DNA from: a bacterium
GTDB lineage: Bacteria; Thermosulfidibacterota; Thermosulfidibacteria; Thermosulfidibacterales; Thermosulfidibacteraceae
DNA length: 17,139 nucleotides
Assembly (NCBI GenBank): GCA_027037155.1
Contig: JALWBK010000323.1
Coordinates: 1-17,139, forward strand
Reading direction: 5' to 3'
This document shows positions 16,543 to 17,139 of the stretch, piece after piece. The notes beneath the pieces were generated by a model that was not told where the DNA came from, made no database searches, and saw only the letters and a list, made by a program, of their open reading frames with translations. The position numbers and the translations under genes were made by a program. How positions within the stretch are numbered: position 1 is the first letter of the stretch; every line of letters begins with the position of its first letter.

Positions 16543-17121
16543 ATGGCAGAGTTTAGACCTTTGGCAAACCCGGCTCCTTTGGGACTTGGAGGCTTTGCTC
16601 TAACAACATTTGTTCTTAACGTCCATAACGCAGGTATATTGGCGGACGTAGGTACGGCTCTACCTTTGGGTCTCTTTTACGGTGGATTAGCCCAGCTAAT
16701 CGCAGGAATACTGGAGTTTGGTACAGGTAATACATTTGGTCTTTGTGCATTCGGTTCATACGGTGCCTTCTGGATTGCCTTGGCAACCTTGATTTACTTC
16801 AAAGATAACAAGGTTCTACCTGCTTTCAAAGACTTCCACGGAGCCATTATGTGGACACTGATTGCTTGGACCATTTTCACGTTCATAATGACCTTGGCAA
16901 CCTTCCCTAAGGCTAAGGCACTGGTAGTAATTTTCATTTCACTGTTAATTCTGTTCATACTACTTGACATCCACGTAATTACGGGAAGCAAAGCCATAGG
17001 CACCATAGCAGGCTGGGAAGGTATATGGACAGCCTTTACAGCCTGGTACCTGATGGCTGCAGAGCTCATTAACCCCGCCTACGGCAAAGAAATCCTTCCC
17101 ATTGGAGCTCCCAAGCAGTAA
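16543..17121 (+). CDS. satP: acetate uptake transporter, SatP/YaaH (GPR1/FUN34) family
   Basis: A 192-residue inner-membrane protein of the acetate uptake transporter family, which imports acetate (and succinate in E. coli SatP) with protons. The family signature [10 protein letters not shown] starts at residue 9 and is followed by six hydrophobic segments, at about 14-34, 42-62, 70-88, 100-120, 124-144 and 150-172. [23 protein letters not shown] matches the conserved second and third helices of the family in two stretches. Length agrees with E. coli SatP (188). It has its own promoter, a structured leader and a very strong ribosome-binding site, so it is probably highly expressed and separately regulated. 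In this setting it may bring in acetate for carbon assimilation, feeding acetyl-CoA, pyruvate and then PpsA. The window ends 18 bases after the stop. Confidence 0.92.
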   Translation: MAEFRPLANPAPLGLGGFALTTFVLNVHNAGILADVGTALPLGLFYGGLAQLIAGILEFGTGNTFGLCAFGSYGAFWIALATLIYFKDNKVLPAFKDFHGAIMWTLIAWTIFTFIMTLATFPKAKALVVIFISLLILFILLDIHVITGSKAIGTIAGWEGIWTAFTAWYLMAAELINPAYGKEILPIGAPKQ

Positions 17122-17139
17122 AGAACTAAAGCCGGAAAG

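Overview
The window is almost entirely coding: 17 confidently placed protein genes, no rRNA, tRNA, insertion sequence or CRISPR array seen. Arginine is written largely with AGA/AGG, proteins are rich in Lys and Glu, genes overlap by a few bases, and the genes are a mosaic of central metabolism and housekeeping. This suggests a compact genome of a thermophilic, deep-branching bacterium (Aquificota-, Thermosulfidibacterota- or Thermodesulfobacteriota-like). That placement is inference; there is no phylogenetic marker in the window strong enough to name a genus.

Layout. Positions 1-82 hold a short intergenic region with an 8-bp hairpin and what may be the start of a divergent gene running off the left edge. 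Next come truD (tRNA pseudouridine synthase) and an auxin-efflux-type permease (83-1928). An iron-sulfur flavoprotein lies on the minus strand (1866-2723) and collides tail to tail with the permease. An AI-2E/PerM-type membrane protein starts at 2775.

From 3891 to 16282, 12 plus-strand genes follow with gaps of 2 bp or overlaps of 1-20 bp: hotdog thioesterase, hisD, ppsA, a membrane-anchored TPR-like protein, a nucleoside deoxyribosyltransferase-like protein, apgM, an aryl/acyl-CoA ligase, a family 2 glycosyltransferase, ruvA, ruvB, queH and tgt. A near-consensus promoter with an embedded dyad (3849-3877) sits immediately before the first of them. Two functional modules are clear inside this run: gluconeogenesis (ppsA and apgM, separated by two genes of unknown role) and queuosine tRNA modification (queH-tgt, directly after the Holliday-junction helicase pair ruvAB).

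The right end (16283-17121) is different: a 260-bp AT-rich regulatory region with its own promoter (TTGACA/TATATC), a leader with competing base-pairing options and a Shine-Dalgarno-preceded mini-ORF, and then an acetate-uptake (SatP/YaaH-type) transporter. Together with PEP synthase and ApgM this fits an organism that can take in acetate and build sugars from two- and three-carbon units.

The parts most worth following up are the satP leader, the dyad-containing promoter of the 12-gene run, the unknown TPR/deoxyribosyltransferase-like pair lodged between ppsA and apgM, and the orphan benzoate-CoA-ligase-like enzyme. No clearly new multi-gene defence or mobile system is visible.
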